Source: Luteimonas sp. 8-5 (lineage in GTDB: Bacteria > Pseudomonadota > Gammaproteobacteria > Xanthomonadales > Xanthomonadaceae). From it: a stretch of 64,000 bases of DNA. This document shows, piece by piece, positions 1 through 10,970 of the stretch. The stretch lies in the NCBI RefSeq assembly GCF_029763755.1, contig NZ_JARUVM010000004.1, positions 1 through 64,000 of the forward strand. Direction: 5' to 3'. The notes under the pieces are model-generated. The model was given only the letters and a program-made list of their open reading frames with translations. It was not told the origin of the DNA and ran no database searches. Positions within the stretch are counted from its first letter, which is position 1. Each line of letters begins with the position of its first letter. Made by a program: the position numbers and the translations under genes.

Positions 1-407
1 CCGCGCCCGAACCCGCCGCGGAAGCCCCCGCCGCCGCGCAGGCGCCGGCCGAACCGGTCGAGCCGCCGGTCGAACAGATCGCCGAGCCGACCACGGTCGC
101 CGCCGACGCGGTCATCGTCGGCAGCGCCCTGGGCCCGGACCAGGCGGCCACCGCCCCCAAACCTTCCTACACCACCGCCGACACGGTCTACGCCTCGGCC
201 TCGTCGGCCGGGCGCGCGGGCGCGATCGCCCGGGTCTACTGGACCTGGCAGGACGGCACCTCGCACAAGGAAGAGGAGAAGCCGGTCGACGGCGACGTGG
301 TCAGCTTCGGCTTCTCCCAGGCCGACGGCATGCGCGCCGGCGCCTACAACGTCCAGATCGACATCGACGACGTGCCGGTCGGCATCGCCGACTTCCAGGT
401 GCAATGA
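1..407 (+). CDS. C-terminal part of an unidentified acidic, Pro/Ala-rich protein
   Basis: This open frame enters from the left edge, so the true start is outside the window; 134 residues are visible, read from base 3. The first 50 or so are an Ala/Pro/Glu-rich linker. The last 80 form a compact domain that resembles the C-terminal domain of the lipoprotein at 1578-2066: both have an aromatic WT pair followed by an acidic DG turn, an AGxY segment near the end, and a terminus FQVQ or FTIQ. Its stop overlaps the queF start by 4 bp (ATGA), so the two are probably translationally coupled. The function is unknown and I cannot name the family. Confidence 0.75.
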   Translation, partial: APEPAAEAPAAAQAPAEPVEPPVEQIAEPTTVAADAVIVGSALGPDQAATAPKPSYTTADTVYASASSAGRAGAIARVYWTWQDGTSHKEEEKPVDGDVVSFGFSQADGMRAGAYNVQIDIDDVPVGIADFQVQ

Positions 408-1219
408 CCAGCGACCTGCCCCTCGGGCGCCACGTCGAGTACCCCCGAGACTACGACGCTTCGTTGCTGTTCCCGATTCCGCGCGTGCACGGCCGCGCGG
501 AACTGGGCCTGTCCGACACCGATGCCCTGCCCTTCACCGGCGCCGACCGCTGGCACGCCTATGAAGTGTCGTGGCTCGATGCGCGCGGCAAGCCGGTGGT
601 GGCGACGCTGACCTTCAGTGTGCCCGCCGAGTCGCCGCGGCTGGTGGAATCCAAGTCGCTGAAGCTCTACCTCAACTCGTTCAACGCCACGCGCTTCGCC
701 GACGCGGCCGAAGTGCGCGCGCGCATCGCCGTCGACCTGTCGCTGGCCGCGGGCGGCAAGGTCGAGGTGGCCGACGGACTGCCGCCACCGGCACCGGGCG
801 ACGATGCGGGCTTCCTGCTCGATACGCTCGACGTGGACATCGACGACTACGGCCCGCCCAACCCGGCGCACCTGCATGCCGACGCCGGCGACATCGCCGA
901 CGAAGTGCTGCGTTCGCACCTGCTCAAGTCCAACTGCCCGGTCACCGGCCAGCCGGACTGGGCCAGCGTGCGCATCGCCTATCGCGGTCCGCGCATCGAT
1001 CGCGCCGGGTTGCTGCGCTACCTGGTCTCGTTCCGCGACCACGCCGAGTTCCACGAGCAGTGCGTGGAGCGCATCTTCACCGACCTGCGCGCGCGTTGCG
1101 GCGTGGAATCGCTGGCGGTCGAGGCGCGCTACACGCGGCGCGGCGGCCTGGACATCAATCCGTGGCGCACCACCGCCGACCGCGCGCCGCCGCGGGCATT
1201 CCGCGACCTGCGCCAATAG
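404..1219 (+). CDS. queF: NADPH-dependent 7-cyano-7-deazaguanine reductase QueF
   Basis: QueF reduces the nitrile preQ0 to the amine preQ1 with NADPH, a cytosolic step in making the tRNA nucleoside queuosine. The 271-residue length fits the long, two-domain QueF type of enterobacteria. Visible family marks are the [11 protein letters not shown] motif at about residues 82-92, the [11 protein letters not shown] segment with the catalytic cysteine at about residue 178, and an HEQCVERIF helix near the end. The ATG overlaps the stop of the preceding gene. No other queuosine gene is nearby. Confidence 0.95.
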   Translation: MTSDLPLGRHVEYPRDYDASLLFPIPRVHGRAELGLSDTDALPFTGADRWHAYEVSWLDARGKPVVATLTFSVPAESPRLVESKSLKLYLNSFNATRFADAAEVRARIAVDLSLAAGGKVEVADGLPPPAPGDDAGFLLDTLDVDIDDYGPPNPAHLHADAGDIADEVLRSHLLKSNCPVTGQPDWASVRIAYRGPRIDRAGLLRYLVSFRDHAEFHEQCVERIFTDLRARCGVESLAVEARYTRRGGLDINPWRTTADRAPPRAFRDLRQ

Positions 1220-1296
1220 GCCATTCAGCTCCGACATCCCGCCTTCACGCATGCGATGCGAGCCTGCCTGCACCCCACGGCGCAGGAGCCCATACC

Positions 1297-1542
1297 ATGG
1301 CGACACAGAAGCCCGACTTCTCCAACGTGCAGGGCAACGTCGACACCGTTCCGGCCGGAACCCGCGACGACGCCCGCACCTACACGGTGCTCAAGGGCGA
1401 CACGCTTTCGGCGATCGCGCAGAAGCACTACGGCAAGGCCAGCCGCTGGAACGCGATCTACGAAGCCAATCGCGACCAGCTCGACGACCCCGACCTGATC
1501 AAGCCGGGCCAGGTGCTGAAGCTGCCTTCGCTCGACGACTGA
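1297..1542 (+). CDS. Small LysM-domain protein
   Basis: This is an 81-residue protein that is almost entirely one LysM module. The module starts at about residue 28 (RTYTVLKGDTLSAIA) and ends with PGQVLKLP. LysM modules bind N-acetylglucosamine-containing polymers such as peptidoglycan. No signal peptide is visible, so it may be cytoplasmic like E. coli YgaU/Kbp, which has the same C-terminal module but an extra BON domain that is missing here. It lies 77 bp after queF and 35 bp before the lipoprotein gene on the same strand. The start follows a CAGGAG ribosome-binding site. The precise role is unknown. Confidence 0.85.
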   Translation: MATQKPDFSNVQGNVDTVPAGTRDDARTYTVLKGDTLSAIAQKHYGKASRWNAIYEANRDQLDDPDLIKPGQVLKLPSLDD

Positions 1543-1577
1543 CCCTTCGCTTCCCTTCCCCCAAAGGAGAAACCCCC

Positions 1578-4311
<2,734 letters not shown>

Positions 4312-4326
4312 CCGGCGCGGCCGCGG

Positions 4327-4533
4327 TCAGCGGAAGGGCGACAGCGCCGTCGCCCCGCAGACCGTGGCGATCGCGCCGCGGCGGCAGACCGCAGCCGCTT
4401 CGCCACGCTGCCGGGGTCCACGCCCCGGCTCCCGCTCCTGCCCGGAGGGCTCCGGCGCGCCTGCCAGCGAGCGGGCGAGTTCCGGCTGCACGACGTGGCC
4501 GTGGAGGAACAGCAATTCGGTGTAGATGCTCAT
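4327..4533 (-). CDS. Small protein of unknown function, divergent from a LysR gene
   Basis: A 68-residue reading frame starts with [13 protein letters not shown] and ends with [13 protein letters not shown]. The ATG follows a GGGAG ribosome-binding site 8 nt upstream. The conserved-looking ends, the ribosome-binding site and the head-to-head position with a LysR-type regulator support a real gene. The middle is Arg/Gly/Pro-rich and low in complexity. No signal peptide or membrane span is seen. It converges on icd with a 15-bp gap. I believe related small proteins occur in Xanthomonadaceae, from memory only. It may be the target of the LysR neighbour. Confidence 0.6.
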   Translation of the reverse strand: MSIYTELLFLHGHVVQPELARSLAGAPEPSGQEREPGRGPRQRGEAAAVCRRGAIATVCGATALSPFR

Positions 4534-4586
4534 GTCCGGCTCCCGAACGACTTGAGGGACGTACAACTTAGGCGCATAGTCAGCGC

Positions 4587-4607
4587 TGAAAAAGCGACAC
4601 TTTCTCA
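4587..4607. promoter_or_regulatory. Candidate LysR-type operator
   Basis: TGAAAAA-GCGACAC-TTTCTCA is an inverted repeat with 6 of 7 positions symmetric and a 7-bp spacer. It lies in the 108-bp divergent gap between the small gene (start 4533) and the LysR gene (start 4642). Its size and T-N11-A character fit a LysR recognition site that could serve both promoters. A TTGACT at 4611-4616 lies just beside it. Confidence 0.45.
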
Positions 4608-4641
4608 ACATTGACTTGAACTGATTTCATATCACCCAGGC

Positions 4642-5550
4642 ATGAGCCGCCCGCCCCTGCACGCCCTCGAAGGCTTCGTCACCGCCGCCCGGCTGGGCAG
4701 CCTGTCGCGCGCGGCCGAATCGCTGAACCTGACCACCAGCGCGCTCAGCCACCAGATGCGCACGCTCGAGTCGCGGCTCGGCCAGCAGCTGCTGGTGCGC
4801 AAGCCCCGCGGCGTCGAGCTCACCCCGGACGGGCGCCAGCTGCTGGAACGCATCGCCCCGCACCTGGATGCGATCGGCAGCGCCCTGCGGCCGTTCGCCG
4901 CGCGCCACGACGACCGCCTGGCGATCAGCGTGACGCCGTCGATGGCCTCGGCCTGGCTGGTGCCGCGGCTGGCCGGCTTCCTGGCTGCGCATCCGAGCAT
5001 CGAGATCAGCCTGCAGTCGACCGAGGCGCTGGTCGATTTCAGCCGCGAGACCCAGGTCGTCGCCGCGCTGCGGATCGGCCTCGGGCAGTGGCCCGGGGTG
5101 ATGTCCGAGCACCTGTTCGACGAACTCCTGGTGCCGATGGCGAGCCCGGCGCTGGTCGCGCGCATGGGCGGCACGAACGCGCCGGCGCTCCACGAGTGGC
5201 CATTGCTCGGCGATCCGGACGGCCAGTGGGACCGTTGGTTCGACGCTTTCGGCGGGAGGCCGCCGGCACGCTACGTGGCGGTGTTCGACGACTCCGAATC
5301 GCACCATCGCGCCGCGCTCGACGGCGTTGGCGTCGCCCTGGGCCGGGTCACGCGCGCGCGACTGCTGCTCGACTCCGGGCAACTGGTGGCACTGACCAGC
5401 CAGCGCATGAAGGCGATGTACTCGCACTGGCTGGTCTATCCGCAGGGCGCGGCCACGCACCGCGGCCTGCAGGCCTTCCGTACCTGGCTGCTGGCGCAGG
5501 CCGCCGAACACGCCAGCCACACCCGGCAGGAAGCCGGCGCCACCGCCTAG
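4642..5550 (+). CDS. LysR-family transcriptional regulator (GcvA-like)
   Basis: The 302-residue protein has an N-terminal winged helix-turn-helix (about residues 5-63; LSRAAESLNLTTSALSHQM is the recognition region) and a C-terminal periplasmic-binding-like effector domain from about residue 90. The overall pattern, with LHALEGFVTAARLGSLSRAA at the N-terminus, is that of the GcvA/AmpR subgroup. LysR proteins usually control a divergent gene, here the small protein at 4327-4533. A weak -10-like TATCAC ends 6 nt before the ATG. The regulated pathway and the inducer are not evident. Confidence 0.9.
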   Translation: MSRPPLHALEGFVTAARLGSLSRAAESLNLTTSALSHQMRTLESRLGQQLLVRKPRGVELTPDGRQLLERIAPHLDAIGSALRPFAARHDDRLAISVTPSMASAWLVPRLAGFLAAHPSIEISLQSTEALVDFSRETQVVAALRIGLGQWPGVMSEHLFDELLVPMASPALVARMGGTNAPALHEWPLLGDPDGQWDRWFDAFGGRPPARYVAVFDDSESHHRAALDGVGVALGRVTRARLLLDSGQLVALTSQRMKAMYSHWLVYPQGAATHRGLQAFRTWLLAQAAEHASHTRQEAGATA

Positions 5551-5557
5551 GTCCGCC

Positions 5558-6106
5558 ATGCTGATCGCCTTCAACAAACCCTACGGCGTGCTTTGCCAGT
5601 TCACCGATCGCAGCGCGACGCCGCGCCCGACGCTGGCCGGCTTCGGCCTGCCGCCGAGTGTGTATCCCGCCGGTCGCCTGGATTTCGATTCCGAAGGCCT
5701 GTTGCTGCTCACCGACGACGGCGCGCTCGCGCACCGGCTCACCGACCCGCGCCACAAGCTGGAGAAGACCTACTGGGTGCAGGTCGAGGGCGATCCGGGT
5801 GAGGAGCAATTGGCCGCACTGCGCGGCGGCGTCGAACTGCGCGACGGAATGACACGTCGGGCCCGGGCCAGGCGCATCGATGCACCGGCACTATGGCCGC
5901 GCGACCAGCCGGTGCGGTTCCGCAAGACGGTGCCCGATGCCTGGCTCGAGCTCGCGATCAGCGAAGGGCGCAACCGCCAGGTGCGGCGCATGACCGCAGC
6001 GGTGGGCCTGCCCACCCTGCGCCTGGTGCGGGTCGCGGTCGGTGCACATGGCCTCGACGGCATGGCGCCCGGCCAATGGCGGCACGCGGGGACGGGGCCA
6101 GACTGA
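5558..6106 (+). CDS. rluE: RsuA/RluE-family rRNA pseudouridine synthase
   Basis: The 182-residue protein isomerises a uridine of rRNA to pseudouridine; the closest E. coli relative by length and domain make-up is RluE, which modifies U2457 of 23S rRNA. The catalytic motif GRLDFDSEGLLLLTDDG (about residues 41-57) contains the essential aspartate, and the later EGRNRQVRRM motif is also typical. The N-terminal S4 domain of RsuA/RluB is absent, as in RluE. It begins 7 bp after the LysR gene on the same strand, so the two may be cotranscribed. Confidence 0.88.
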   Translation: MLIAFNKPYGVLCQFTDRSATPRPTLAGFGLPPSVYPAGRLDFDSEGLLLLTDDGALAHRLTDPRHKLEKTYWVQVEGDPGEEQLAALRGGVELRDGMTRRARARRIDAPALWPRDQPVRFRKTVPDAWLELAISEGRNRQVRRMTAAVGLPTLRLVRVAVGAHGLDGMAPGQWRHAGTGPD

Positions 6107-6168
6107 ACCGTTCACGCCGTTTTTGCAGATGTGAACAGGCGTCCACACGATTCTGCTAACTTGCCCGG

Positions 6169-7293
6169 ATGCCTCCCGCGACGCTCGCTGGCGCCACCCC
6201 GCAAGGCTCGATCCTGGTCGTCGACGACCAGCCCGCCAACCTGCGCGCAGTCAGTGCCTTGCTCACCCGGCACGGCTACGACGTGCGCACCGCGGGGCAT
6301 GGCGAGGAAGCGCTGCAGATGGCGACGGCGCAGGTTCCGGACCTGCTGCTGCTGGACATGATGATGCCGGGCATGGACGGCTTCGAGCTGCTCGCCCACG
6401 TCAAGGAGCATGCCGAACTGCGCAAGCTCCCGGCCATCTTCCTCACTGCCGCGCAGGACCGCGACATGCTGCTGCGCGCGTTCGAGGCCGGCGCGGTCGA
6501 CTATGTCACCAAGCCCTTCATCCCCGAGGAGCTGCTGGCGCGGGTGACCGCGCACATCGGCCTCAAGCTCACCCGCGACCGGCTCGAACGCGTCGCGCAC
6601 CAGCGCCAGGAACTGGTCAACCTGGTCGCACACGACCTGAAGAACCCGCTCAGCAGCGTGCTGTTCGCCAGCGACGTGCTGCGCAATGCCGGCTGCAAGC
6701 CCGAACGCGTGCCGCGCTACCTGGAGATGATCCACGAAAGCGTCGGCGACGCGCTGGGCTATATCCGCCGCTACCTGGAAACCCAGGCACATCGGGCCAG
6801 CGGGCAGAAGCCGGCGTCGGCCACCACCACGCTCAACGAAGTGCTCGAGTGGCTGGTGCAGCGCTACGAGCTGCAACTGGAAAGTCGCGGCCTGCGCATG
6901 CAGCTGTCGATGCCTGCAGTGCGCTGCCATGTGGCCATCGATGGCCTCGTGCTGCGCCAGGTGGCGGAGAACCTGGTCAACAACGCGATGAAGTACGCGC
7001 CGGGCAGCGCCATCGAGCTTTCGATCCGCAGCAGTGCGCCCGGCTTCTGGCAACTGTTGGTGGAGGATCGCGGCCCGGGCGTCTCCCCGGTGCGCCAGCA
7101 CCAGCTGTTCAAGCCGTTCACGCGCCTGACCGACACCGATCCGGCCGACGGGCTGTCCAGCGGACTGGGCCTGTCGCTGGCCAAGCAGATCCTGTCCGGC
7201 TACGAAGGCAACCTGTGGTACGAGGATCGCGAGGGCGGCGGTGCCCGTTTCGTCATCGAGTTGCCGGCTGCTTCGGAGCCCGACGCGCCCTGA
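6169..7293 (+). CDS. Response-regulator/histidine-kinase fusion
   Basis: The 374-residue cytoplasmic protein starts with a receiver domain (about 14-130; acidic pair D19-D20, phosphoacceptor D63, K115). It continues with a histidine-kinase dimerisation helix carrying LVAHDLKNPLSS (H155) and a HATPase domain (about 265-368; N-box ENLVNNAMKYAP, G-box GLGLSLAKQI). An N-terminal receiver before the kinase core suggests the kinase is switched by phosphorylation from another kinase. No sensory or membrane domain is present. TAACTT with an upstream TG (extended -10) ends 6 nt before the ATG, predicting a leaderless mRNA. The cognate partner is not adjacent. Confidence 0.9.
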   Translation: MPPATLAGATPQGSILVVDDQPANLRAVSALLTRHGYDVRTAGHGEEALQMATAQVPDLLLLDMMMPGMDGFELLAHVKEHAELRKLPAIFLTAAQDRDMLLRAFEAGAVDYVTKPFIPEELLARVTAHIGLKLTRDRLERVAHQRQELVNLVAHDLKNPLSSVLFASDVLRNAGCKPERVPRYLEMIHESVGDALGYIRRYLETQAHRASGQKPASATTTLNEVLEWLVQRYELQLESRGLRMQLSMPAVRCHVAIDGLVLRQVAENLVNNAMKYAPGSAIELSIRSSAPGFWQLLVEDRGPGVSPVRQHQLFKPFTRLTDTDPADGLSSGLGLSLAKQILSGYEGNLWYEDREGGGARFVIELPAASEPDAP

Positions 7294-7537
7294 CCCGACG
7301 CGTCTTGGTGTCCGCAGCTTCCTCTGCCTCCCGCTTTTTCCTGTGGTGGCGCGCGGCCAGGTAGAGCAATCCCGCGCCGGCCACCGCCGCGACGGCGACG
7401 GCGGGATTGCGTCGCACGAAACGCGTGGCGATCTTGCCGCCGGTCTGCAGCGCGGCCAGCGCGGCGCCGGTTTCCACCCATTTGAGCTGCTTCAGTTGCG
7501 CGGCGCGCGAAGGGAGCGTGGCCAGCAGGTTGTTCAT
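7253..7537 (-). CDS. Small membrane protein of unknown function
   Basis: The 94-residue protein has an amphipathic N-terminal half, one probable membrane span (about 46-63, AVAVAAVAGAGLLYLAARHH) and a highly basic, Lys/Arg-rich tail. The ATG follows an AAGGA ribosome-binding site. Its last 41 bp overlap the 3-prime end of the kinase gene on the other strand. I do not recognise the family. The composition recalls small inner-membrane proteins of the YqjD/ElaB type, but that is only a resemblance. Confidence 0.65.
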   Translation of the reverse strand: MNNLLATLPSRAAQLKQLKWVETGAALAALQTGGKIATRFVRRNPAVAVAAVAGAGLLYLAARHHRKKREAEEAADTKTRRVRARRAPKQPATR

Positions 7538-7624
7538 GGTCGTGTTCCTTGCCGATTCCGGGGGAAGTGTCGGAGGCGCCGCGTTTGCGGCGCGTGTACG
7601 CGGGCAGCGGCGAACGACCGCGGT

Positions 7625-10129
7625 TCAGGTGCCGCGTGGCTTGGCGCGGTGCGTCGCCGTCGCCGACCACGGGTCTTCCGGCCATGGGTGCCTGGGATAG
7701 CGGCCCTTCATTTCCTTGCGCACCTCCGGCCAGGTCCGTTCCCAGAAACCGCGCAGGTCGCGCGTGACCTGCAACGGGCGACCGGCCGGCGACAGCAGGT
7801 GCAGGACCAGGGGCACGCGTCCGTCGGCAATGCGTGGGGTGTCGGCGAGTCCGAACAGCTCCTGCAGCTTGACCGCAAGCACCGGCGGCTGCGGCGTGCC
7901 GTCGGCTTCCAGCGCGTAGTCGATGCGCCGTTCCATGCCCGACGGCACGATGATGCGCACCGGGACCAGGCGATCCACCTGTTGCCGCAGGTTCCAGTCG
8001 AGCAGGTGGTGCAATGCGTCGGAAAGCTCTCCGGCATCGAGCGCATCGAGCCTGCTCTTGCCGGCGAAGGCGGGACGCAGCCATTGGTCGAGGCTGGAGA
8101 GCAACGCTTCATCGGACAGGTCCGGTAATCCGTTCGCCATCTCCGGCATCCACTCGCGCAGGCTGGCGACGCGCGCGCGCCACTGCCGCAGCGGTTCGCT
8201 CCACGGCAGCACGTCCAGGCCGAGGTCGCGGATCGCATCGGTCACTGCCGCGGCAGCCTTGTCCGGGTCCACGCGCCCGACCGGGCGTGCATCCAGCACG
8301 ATGCCATCGAAGCGGCGTTCGCGCTGCGCCACCAGCGCGCGCCGATCCGGATCCCAGCGCACGTGGTCGGCTTCGCTGAAGCGCCGCGGGAAGTCCGCCT
8401 GCAGCCGCACTTCGTCCAGTGGCGCGCCGCGCAGCACCAGCGCGTCGCGCGCCTCGAAGCGCAGCTCGCTGGCGACGATCCACGGTTCGCCATGCAGGGC
8501 GCTGTCGTCGAACAGGCGTGCCATGCGCCCGTTGGCGAGCTGGTAGCGCTTGGGATCGGTGGCATGGCGGTGGCCGATGCGATCGGGAAAGGCGTGCAGC
8601 AAAAGATCGCCGAGCAGGTGCGGCGGCGCCGATGCCGGCGGCGGCGTTTCGACGCGCAGCCGTCGTCGCCATTGCTTCGCCGCGGCATCGATCGCGGCCA
8701 GCGCCGCGCGCGATGCATTGGCGTCCGTGCGCCCCGCACGGAATGCGGCCAGGGCCTGCCAGCGATGGGCGACGGCGTCAGAACGTGCTCCGCCCCGCGC
8801 CTGCAGCGGATCGCGCGCTTCCAGCAGCGCCGCCAGGTCGCAGGCCAGCGCGCGTTCGCCTGCTTCGTTCGGCGCGAGCAGCAATGCGCCGATGCGCGGA
8901 TGGGTGCCGAGCGCGAGCATGCGCTGGCCCAGTGGCGTGATCCTGCCGTCCTGCAGGGCGCCGAGCCGGTGCAGCAGGTCGTGCGCGGCGGCGAACGCGC
9001 CAGGCGGCGGCGGATCGACGAAGCGCAGGTCGTCGTTGCCCCAGGCGGCCAGTTCCAGCGCCAGGGCCGAAAGTTCGACCTGCATGATTTCGGCGCGCCG
9101 CTGCGGTTCCAGGCGTTGCGACTGCGGCCACAGGCGGTAGGCCCAACCTTCGGCAACACGACCGGCGCGGCCGGAACGCTGGTCGGCGGAGGCCTGCGAA
9201 ATGGCCACGATGTCGAGGCGGGAAAAACCCGAGTTCGGATCGAAGCGCGGTTCTCGCGCCAGTCCGCTGTCGACCACCACGCGCACGCCGGGCAGGGTCA
9301 CGCTGGACTCGGCGACGTTGGTCGCCAGGACCACGCGGCGGCGGCCATCCCCGGCAGGTTGCAGCACGCGCGCCTGCTGCTCCACCGGCAGCTCGCCGTG
9401 CAACGCGAGCACCTCGACGCCATCCATGGCCTCCAGTCCGGCTTGCACGCGCGCGATCTCGCGCTGCCCCGGCAGGAACACCAGCACGTCGCCGGGGTGG
9501 CGTTCCAGTGCGTGCACCACTGCGCGCTTCACCTGCGGCTCCAACGCCTCGTCGCGGCGTGCCGGGAAGTGCACGGTTTCCACGTGGAAACTTCGCCCCG
9601 CGCTCGACAACCGCGGCGCATCCAGGAAGCGTGCCAGGCGCTCGCCATCCAGCGTGGCCGACATCAACACGATGCGCAGGTCCTCGCGCAGCGAGGCCTG
9701 CACGTCCAGCGCCAGCGCCAGGCCGAGGTCGGCGGCCAGGTGGCGTTCGTGGAACTCGTCGAACAGCAGCGCCCCGACGCCTTCCAGCGAGGGGTCGTCC
9801 TGCAGCATGCGCGTCAGGATGCCTTCGGTGACGACCTCGATCCGGGTGCGCGCGGACACCCGGCTCTCGAAACGGATGCGGTATCCGACCGTTTCGCCCG
9901 CTTCCTCGCCAAGCTGCCGCGCCATGAAGCCTGCGGCGGCGCGCGCCGCCACCCGGCGCGGCTCCAGCATCACGATCCGGCGGCCCTGCAGCCACGGCGC
10001 GTCCAGCAGCGCCAGCGGCACCTGCGTGGTCTTGCCCGCGCCCGGCGGCGCCTCCAGGACCAGCCGCGGATGCCGCGCCAGCGAGGCCCTGATCTCCGGC
10101 AGCAGTTCCGCAATGGGCATCGAATCCAT
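7625..10129 (-). CDS. hrpB: ATP-dependent helicase HrpB
   Basis: HrpB is a DExH-box nucleic-acid helicase of unsettled cellular role. The 834-residue length is normal. The helicase core shows Walker A APPGAGKTTQ (K33), a DEFHER box near residue 120, SAT (LMSATLDGE), and the QRSGRAGRVAEG motif VI. The HrpB-specific C-terminal region follows, ending in PWPEDPWSATATHRAKPRG. The start at 10129 is preferred over an internal ATG nine bases later because TATCCT (minus strand, 10141-10136) ends exactly 6 nt before it. It is divergent from tatD with only 20 bp between the starts. Confidence 0.95.
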   Translation of the reverse strand: MDSMPIAELLPEIRASLARHPRLVLEAPPGAGKTTQVPLALLDAPWLQGRRIVMLEPRRVAARAAAGFMARQLGEEAGETVGYRIRFESRVSARTRIEVVTEGILTRMLQDDPSLEGVGALLFDEFHERHLAADLGLALALDVQASLREDLRIVLMSATLDGERLARFLDAPRLSSAGRSFHVETVHFPARRDEALEPQVKRAVVHALERHPGDVLVFLPGQREIARVQAGLEAMDGVEVLALHGELPVEQQARVLQPAGDGRRRVVLATNVAESSVTLPGVRVVVDSGLAREPRFDPNSGFSRLDIVAISQASADQRSGRAGRVAEGWAYRLWPQSQRLEPQRRAEIMQVELSALALELAAWGNDDLRFVDPPPPGAFAAAHDLLHRLGALQDGRITPLGQRMLALGTHPRIGALLLAPNEAGERALACDLAALLEARDPLQARGGARSDAVAHRWQALAAFRAGRTDANASRAALAAIDAAAKQWRRRLRVETPPPASAPPHLLGDLLLHAFPDRIGHRHATDPKRYQLANGRMARLFDDSALHGEPWIVASELRFEARDALVLRGAPLDEVRLQADFPRRFSEADHVRWDPDRRALVAQRERRFDGIVLDARPVGRVDPDKAAAAVTDAIRDLGLDVLPWSEPLRQWRARVASLREWMPEMANGLPDLSDEALLSSLDQWLRPAFAGKSRLDALDAGELSDALHHLLDWNLRQQVDRLVPVRIIVPSGMERRIDYALEADGTPQPPVLAVKLQELFGLADTPRIADGRVPLVLHLLSPAGRPLQVTRDLRGFWERTWPEVRKEMKGRYPRHPWPEDPWSATATHRAKPRGT

Positions 10130-10149
10130 CCACGAAGGATAATCGCCGG
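10130..10149. promoter_or_regulatory. Overlapping divergent -10 elements of hrpB and tatD
   Basis: The 20-bp gap between the two start codons contains AGGATAAT. On the plus strand GATAAT (10138-10143) ends 6 nt before the tatD ATG. On the minus strand TATCCT (complement of 10136-10141) ends 6 nt before the hrpB ATG. Both spacings place transcription start at the A of the ATG. The two hexamers share four base pairs, so polymerase can occupy only one direction at a time. Confidence 0.6.
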
Positions 10150-10938
10150 ATGGACCTCATCGATATCGGCGCCAACCTCACCCACGACAGCTTCGACCAC
10201 GACCGCGACGCAGTGCTCCAGCGCGCACGCGAGGCCGGCGTGGCGAGGATGGTGGTCACCGGCGCCAGCCGCGAGCATTCGCCGAAGGCGCTGGCCCTGG
10301 CCCGGGCGCATCCGGGCGTGCTGTACGCCACCGCCGGCGTGCACCCGCACCACGCCGTGGAGTACACCGAGGAATGCGATGCGGAGATGCGCGCGCTGCA
10401 CGCGCATCCGGAAGTGGTGGCGGTGGGCGAAACCGGCCTGGACTACTTCCGCGACTTCTCGCCGCGTCCCGCGCAGCGCCGTGCCTTCGAGCGCCAGCTG
10501 GAGATCGGCGCGGCGACCGGCAAGCCGCTGTTCCTGCACCAGCGCGACGCGCACGACGACTTCATGGCGGTGATGCGCCAGTTCGAAGGCAGGCTTGGGC
10601 CGGCGGTGGTGCACTGCTTCACCGGCACCCGCGAGGAACTGTTCGACTACCTCGACCAGGACTGGCACATCGGCATCACCGGCTGGCTGTGCGACGAGCG
10701 CCGCGGCCAGCACCTGCGCGAACTCGTGCGCAGCATCCCCGCCAACCGGCTGATGGTGGAAACCGACGCGCCCTACCTGCTGCCGCGAACGGTGCGGCCG
10801 CAGCCTTCGCACCGGCGCAACGAGCCGATGTACCTGGCGCACATCGTCGAGGAGCTGGCCCGGGACCGCGGCGAGGACGTGGCGACGACGGCGGCCACGA
10901 CCACGGCCACGGCGATTGATTTCTTCCGGTTGCGCTGA
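10150..10938 (+). CDS. tatD: TatD-family metal-dependent deoxyribonuclease
   Basis: TatD is a cytoplasmic metal-dependent 3-prime to 5-prime exonuclease of the amidohydrolase fold linked to DNA repair. The 262-residue protein aligns along its full length with E. coli TatD as I remember it: it starts DIGANLT, lacking the HxH pair of YcfH/YjjV, and has TAGVHPH, GETGLDY, FLHQRDAHD, HCFTGTREEL, TGWLCDERRG and ETDAPYLLPR, which carry the metal ligands. TatD here is not with the tatABC genes. A leaderless promoter is predicted from GATAAT 6 nt before the ATG. Confidence 0.93.
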   Translation: MDLIDIGANLTHDSFDHDRDAVLQRAREAGVARMVVTGASREHSPKALALARAHPGVLYATAGVHPHHAVEYTEECDAEMRALHAHPEVVAVGETGLDYFRDFSPRPAQRRAFERQLEIGAATGKPLFLHQRDAHDDFMAVMRQFEGRLGPAVVHCFTGTREELFDYLDQDWHIGITGWLCDERRGQHLRELVRSIPANRLMVETDAPYLLPRTVRPQPSHRRNEPMYLAHIVEELARDRGEDVATTAATTTATAIDFFRLR

Positions 10939-10946
10939 GGCGCCCG

Positions 10947-10970
10947 ATCGCGGCTTCCGCCGCTCCTACG
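10947..10970. repeat. REP-like hairpin overlapping the yadH stop codon
   Basis: The minus-strand reading is CGTAGGAGCGGCGGAAGCCG followed by CGAT. It holds a perfect hairpin GCGGC-GGAA-GCCGC with a GNRA-type loop. A second copy of the same element, in the opposite orientation, lies at 46486-46508. The TAG stop of yadH is part of the element. Such GTAGGAGCGGC...GCCGCGA elements are abundant REP sequences in Pseudomonas and Xanthomonadaceae. Confidence 0.7.

Noticed and set aside
9576-9591. GTTTCCACGTGGAAAC, a perfect palindrome resembling parS
   Set aside because: It departs from the parS consensus at four positions, lies 13 kb from the cluster, and follows from the hrpB codons for Phe-His-Val-Glu.
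8363-10573. Very long plus-strand frame antisense to hrpB and running into tatD
   Set aside because: Composition is dominated by Arg, Gln and Ala, and it overlaps two well-supported genes; a GC-rich shadow.
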